Origin: an uncultured Ruminococcus sp.
GTDB taxonomy: Bacteria > Bacillota_A > Clostridia > Oscillospirales > Ruminococcaceae
Reading direction: 5' to 3'
Assembly: GCA_946629405.1 (NCBI GenBank)
Contig: CAMOXW010000088.1
Location: 1 to 8,446, forward strand
Length of the DNA: 8,446 nt
Shown here: piece by piece, positions 7,001 through 8,446 of the stretch
Numbering within the stretch: position 1 is the stretch's first letter
Layout: each line of letters begins with the position of its first letter
Program-made: the position numbers and the translations under genes
The notes under the pieces: generated by a model
Database searches by the model: none
The model's input: only the letters and a program-made list of their open reading frames with translations
Told to the model about the DNA's origin: nothing

Positions 7001-7147
7001 ATCAGCGGCAACAAGCTCTACACATGGGGCGGCCCTGACGCTGAGCTCGGCTACTATCAGGATGAAGCCGGCGAGCTCGATGTTTCGATCAGAATGGAAA
7101 ATTCTTCCTCTGATTTCACTATCTGGGGCATCGGCGTTGTAAAATAA
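4010..7147 (+). CDS. Secreted cellulosomal GH30 glucuronoxylanase - CBM22 - dockerin - SGNH esterase
   Basis: A 1045-residue multimodular enzyme. Order: Sec signal peptide (1-38, Lys-rich start, cleavage likely after AFA), GH30 (about 40-437), CBM22-like module (about 450-597), type I dockerin (about 613-676), SGNH/GDSL esterase (about 695-902), C-terminal beta-rich domain (about 905-1045). Known for these families: GH30 subfamily 8 cuts xylan near methylglucuronate side chains, CBM22 binds xylan, dockerins plug into scaffoldin cohesins, and SGNH esterases often remove acetyl groups. Together they suggest one cellulosomal protein that deacetylates and cleaves acetyl-glucuronoxylan outside the cell. 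The start is ATG 4010 with AAGGGAG 8 nt upstream. It is monocistronic: its own consensus promoter, a long leader, and a strong terminator after the stop. A divergent AraC-type gene probably regulates it. Esterase substrate is inferred. Confidence 0.93.
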   Translation: MTVKKSLSGLIAATLGMSVLTAAYPAASPAVPTLNAFAADTAVIDTTTEYQTIRGFGGIDMQEWQGYTLSDAEKATAFGNGDNQLGLTVLRVYVNPDSSKWNLALPTAQYASKQGATVFATPWEPPANLAESGGSNGKLHLPKSNYAAYAKHLNDFGSYMKQNGVDLYSISVQNEPDYAKEWTYWSPAETTDFIANYGDQITSTRLMSPETFQYGAWSTDGRNYYNNILNNSKAMANTDVFGTHFYGTPRNKMDFPALENSGKEIWMTEVYVPNSEANSANRWPEAIEVAENIHNGLVVGNMSVYTWWYIKRSYGLIEQNGTNGAITKRGYMMAQFSKWVRPGDIRIDVTEQPASDIYISAYKNDNHQVTVVAINKGSNEISQQFTLGSGEKITNVDRYRTTENANLALTENMEFNGSSFWSQLPANSVSTYVISLEGSGITPGTQLDEDGYYFHDKFEGETGTWTGRGAAKVAASSDTSFDGTGALSCTGRTASWNGASKSLSTRAFKPGTAYSFSVNAKYTTGGESETFKLTLQYTDSAGDPKYSNVATAAVGAGEWVQLANQSYTIPEGASDLILYVETEDSSIDFYIDEAIGAPEGTVIPGAGQPVVRTLNPGDLTFDGKINVFDLISARRILVNGTTDALLRKAADVDGNGSVETADIVLLNNFLLGRITEFPKPAKPDNKWDDYQETASADWISFYKSSINLMGNVDRLANKLEAAENGESLTLAYLGGSITEGKNYSNPFTSYIRSTFAKGSFKEINAGMSGTSSVVGLVRSQNDILNANPDIIVLEFSVNDHEDIMYKKCYESLVKKCLSQPNEPAVIILINRSKGGFSSQTQMEAIGKNFNVPVISMNNALTKAFSSGFLTADDYFTDEYHPHENGGKLIADCMAYFVRQAMRSENRGNTYTMPSTVAYGTEYYTCANASISELSGFNAGSFSKTTGYGSLPYGYTNSKNGSTPMTFKVNGKGLIIVFKANSSNMGNIIVTVNGKETKISGNKLYTWGGPDAELGYYQDEAGELDVSIRMENSSSDFTIWGIGVVK
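4124..5320 (+). other. GH30 catalytic module (subfamily 8-like glucuronoxylanase)
   Basis: Residues about 39-437. It opens with YQTIRGFGGIDMQEWQG and ends in the side beta domain (QLPANSVSTYVISL) that is usual in GH30. Acid/base is E175 in VQNEPDY and nucleophile E269 in WMTEVYVP. WWYIKRSYGL (307-316) keeps the Arg (R312) that in characterised subfamily 8 enzymes, from memory of the B. subtilis XynC structure, holds the methylglucuronate carboxylate. This favours an appendage-dependent endoxylanase (EC 3.2.1.136) over an unspecific one. Confidence 0.88.
5357..5800 (+). other. CBM22-like xylan-binding module
   Basis: Residues about 450-597: FHDKFEGETGTWTGRG, a SFDGTGALSCTGRTASWNG stretch, then FKPGTAYSFSVNAKY and IDFYIDEAIG. 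This is the order of the CBM22 beta-sandwich (old thermostabilising domain of xylanases), which binds xylan chains. The related CBM4/CBM16 fold cannot be excluded by eye. Confidence 0.78.
5846..6037 (+). other. Internal type I dockerin
   Basis: Residues about 613-676 hold two F-hand repeats of calcium-binding loop plus helix. Loop 1 is D618-x-T620-x-D622...N626...D629 (GDLTFDGKINVFDLISARR). Loop 2 is D651-x-D653-x-N655...E659...D662 (DVDGNGSVETADIVLLNNFL). The order and spacing are those of type I dockerins, which bind scaffoldin cohesins. Position 3 of loop 1 is Thr, where Asn or Asp is usual. It sits between the two catalytic halves rather than at the end. Confidence 0.93.
6092..6715 (+). 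other. SGNH/GDSL-type esterase module
   Basis: Residues about 695-902. Block I is LAYLGGSITEG with nucleophile S736; block II is probably AGMSGTSS (765-772); block III is FSVNDHED with N798; block V is DEYHPHENGG with D877 and H880. The triad is therefore complete. Block I reads GGS rather than GDS, and block III has S-V-N-D rather than G-x-N-D. Acetyl-xylan esterase activity is the likely guess beside a xylanase, but I cannot assign a CE family. Confidence 0.8.
6722..7144 (+). other. C-terminal beta-rich domain of the esterase half
   Basis: Residues about 905-1045 alternate strands and turns (MTFKVNGKGLIIVFKANSS, GNIIVTVNGKET, ELDVSIRMENSSSDFTIWGI). The pattern fits a jelly-roll or carbohydrate-binding fold of the kind often attached to SGNH acetylesterases. 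No family can be named by eye. Confidence 0.5.
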
Positions 7148-7167
7148 GCTATCCGCATTTCCAGTTC

Positions 7168-7200
7168 AAAAGCCCGGAGGTAACCGCCTCCGGGCTTTTT
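7168..7200 (+). terminator. Rho-independent terminator of the GH30/esterase gene
   Basis: A 10-bp GC-rich stem pairs AGCCCGGAGG (7171-7180) with CCTCCGGGCT (7187-7196) around a 6-nt loop, extended by A-T pairs from 7168-7170 with 7197-7199, and ends in five T (7196-7200). It starts about 20 nt after the stop codon. Confidence 0.93.
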
Positions 7201-7237
7201 GCACGACGGTTTTCAGCGGATTTTCATATTACTGACC

Positions 7238-7266
7238 TTGACATATAACTCCGCCAGTGCTATAAT
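7238..7266 (+). promoter_or_regulatory. Promoter of the coiled-coil membrane protein gene
   Basis: TTGACA (7238-7243), a 17-bp spacer and TATAAT (7261-7266), with TG at 7258-7259 giving an extended -10. All hexamer positions match consensus. The start point should be near 7273, leaving a leader of about 24 nt. Confidence 0.9.
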
Positions 7267-7296
7267 GTATAGGTAAATGCTGAACAGGAGTTTAAT

Positions 7297-8268
7297 ATGA
7301 AAAAAAATAAAGACATGGACATCAAGGAGGAAAAGCTCCCCGATAACAAGCAGCCAACCGCTTTACCTGAGGACGATGACGAAAGGCTCGACATTAAAAA
7401 AAGCGTCTTCCAGACCAACCGCGAAATGATGGCTCAGCGGCAGCGTGAGCTCGACGAACAGCAGGCAAAGATCGAAGAGGAAATGGCTCTGCATGAAAAA
7501 AAACGTCAGGAAGCTTACGATAAGCGCATCCGCGAGGAGAAAATAGAGCTCATGCGCCTGAAACAAGGTATAATCGAGGACGGCGAATCCGTCACAGAGA
7601 CCGAAACTATCCATGAGGAACCTGCTGACCCGAAAAAAATGCCGCTCAGGAAAAAGATATCCAACTTCTTCTACCACAATAAATGGTGGCTCGGCGTAGG
7701 CATGATGATTACGCTTATCGTCGGCTACCTCATCTACGACTACGTTACAAAGCCCAATCCGGATATTATCATCCTCGTTGTTGCAGATAACGACGAGCTC
7801 GGCATCCAGTCTGACCTCAAAGGCTATATTCAGGGCTTCACCGAGGACGAAAATGACAACGGCAAAGTTCAGGCTTCGATCTACTATATCCACTATACCG
7901 ACAACCAGGTAACGAATTACTCAAACGGTACCGACAGCAAGCTCACCACTCAGTTCCAGTCAGCCGACGGTGTCATAGTGATCGGCGATAAAAAGCTCGA
8001 TGAGTTCTATGGCGATAAGGCTGCGGAATACTTCTGCGACCTCGAAGAGCTATTCCCTGATAATCCCCATGTAAGCGGCTATAAATTCCTGCTGAAGGAT
8101 ACGCCCTTCGCAGAACGTATCGGCATGGATCCCGAAAAGGCAGAGGATCTGTACATCGCACTCAGGCTGCCCAGAAAGCTCCTTTACTGCTCAAAGGGTG
8201 AAATGGAAAAGGCCGTCAAAAAGGATCTTCCGGTGCTCGAAAAGATCGTCGATGATCTAACTGAATAA
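7297..8268 (+). CDS. Hypothetical single-span membrane protein with cytoplasmic coiled coil
   Basis: A 323-residue protein I do not recognise. Residues 1-127 are highly charged; about 42-90 are rich in Glu, Gln, Lys and Arg in a heptad-like pattern (MMAQRQRELDEQQAKIEEEM) and probably form a coiled coil. Basic residues at 114-120 precede one membrane span at about 130-150 (WWLGVGMMITLIVGYLIYDYV). Residues 151-323 look like a compact alpha/beta domain outside the cell: strand DIIILVVAD, strand ASIYYIHYTD, strand ADGVIVIGD, then helices. No signal peptide precedes it, and the basic side of the span suggests N-in, C-out topology. The start is ATG 7297 with AGGAG 6 nt upstream. It has its own strong promoter and terminator, hence is monocistronic. 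It may link an external domain to a cytoplasmic partner, but no function should be assigned. Confidence 0.88.
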   Translation: MKKNKDMDIKEEKLPDNKQPTALPEDDDERLDIKKSVFQTNREMMAQRQRELDEQQAKIEEEMALHEKKRQEAYDKRIREEKIELMRLKQGIIEDGESVTETETIHEEPADPKKMPLRKKISNFFYHNKWWLGVGMMITLIVGYLIYDYVTKPNPDIIILVVADNDELGIQSDLKGYIQGFTEDENDNGKVQASIYYIHYTDNQVTNYSNGTDSKLTTQFQSADGVIVIGDKKLDEFYGDKAAEYFCDLEELFPDNPHVSGYKFLLKDTPFAERIGMDPEKAEDLYIALRLPRKLLYCSKGEMEKAVKKDLPVLEKIVDDLTE

Positions 8269-8274
8269 AGTACA

Positions 8275-8303
8275 GGCTCAGTCAGTTTGGCTGAGCCATT
8301 TTT
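8275..8303 (+). terminator. Terminator of the coiled-coil membrane protein gene
   Basis: GGCTCAG (8275-8281) pairs with CTGAGCC (8291-8297); the 9-nt loop can close by a few weaker pairs. A run of five T follows at 8299-8303. It begins 6 nt after the stop codon. Confidence 0.85.
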
Positions 8304-8336
8304 ATAGGTAAATATATATATTTAATATAAAATTTG

Positions 8337-8365
8337 TTGCATTTATCTGTGATATATTGTATAAT
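8337..8365 (+). promoter_or_regulatory. Promoter of the gene at the window end
   Basis: TTGCAT (8337-8342), a 17-bp spacer and TATAAT (8360-8365) in a very AT-rich stretch (8301-8383). The expected start is near 8372, about 26 nt before the ATG. Confidence 0.75.
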
Positions 8366-8397
8366 AAAGGTAGATATTTTATACACCGGAGGGAATT

Positions 8398-8446
8398 ATG
8401 GGGATCCTCAGAAATACTATCCCTGCCGCATTCGCATTCCTGACCG
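8398..8446 (+). CDS. N-terminal fragment of an unidentified protein
   Basis: ATG 8398 follows a strong ribosome binding site, GGAGGG (8388-8393), and a good promoter. Sixteen codons are visible before the window ends: MGILRNTIPAAFAFLT. One Arg followed by a hydrophobic, Ala-rich run is compatible with a signal peptide or a first membrane helix, but too little is present to choose or to name a product. Confidence 0.65.
   Translation, partial: MGILRNTIPAAFAFLT

Noticed and set aside
7363..7893. Minus-strand frame of 176 codons opposite the coiled-coil gene
   Set aside because: It is hydrophobic only because it mirrors charged codons (GAG/AAG to CTC/CTT); the plus gene has its own promoter, ribosome site and terminator.
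1..8446. Mobile elements, CRISPR arrays, tRNA or rRNA genes
   Set aside because: No transposase, regularly spaced repeats, cloverleaf sequence or rRNA-like segments were seen; composition is even across the window.

Overview
The window looks like chromosomal DNA of a fibre-degrading, anaerobic, low-to-mid GC Firmicute of the Ruminococcus type, closest in style to R. flavefaciens or a relative. The grounds are a dockerin-bearing xylan enzyme, the C-terminus of an [FeFe] hydrogenase typical of H2-producing fermenters, strong sigma-A type promoters with 17-bp spacers, and AGGAG-type ribosome binding sites. Species is inferred, not proven.

Layout. Positions 1-180 are the 3' end of an [FeFe] hydrogenase gene, closed by a UUCG-loop terminator. 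A small SIMPL-domain (DUF541) protein gene follows at 244-897. Its own extended -10 promoter then drives a DEAD-box RNA helicase (988-2715) and a translationally linked 46-residue Lys-rich membrane miniprotein (2728-2868). A hairpin at 2871-2902 serves as a terminator in both directions, because the next gene, an AraC-type regulator (2901-3722, minus strand), converges on it.

The AraC gene is divergent from a large secreted enzyme gene (4010-7147). The intergenic region holds a near-consensus promoter for the regulator, a perfect-consensus promoter for the enzyme, and between them a direct repeat (ATAAnnnCRGCACA, twice, 22 bp apart) placed as an AraC-family activator site would be. The enzyme reads: signal peptide, GH30 glucuronoxylanase, CBM22-like module, type I dockerin, SGNH esterase, C-terminal beta-rich domain. 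It is a bicatalytic cellulosomal xylan-degrading protein with an internal dockerin.

After a strong terminator comes a 323-residue protein with a charged coiled-coil N-terminus and one membrane span (7297-8268), with its own perfect-consensus promoter and a terminator. The window ends with a promoter and the first 16 codons of another gene, possibly one with a signal peptide.

The most interesting unit is the regulator/enzyme pair. An AraC-family sensor probably controls one polypeptide that may both deacetylate and cut glucuronoxylan while docked on a scaffoldin. The flanking genes are mostly housekeeping or of unknown function.
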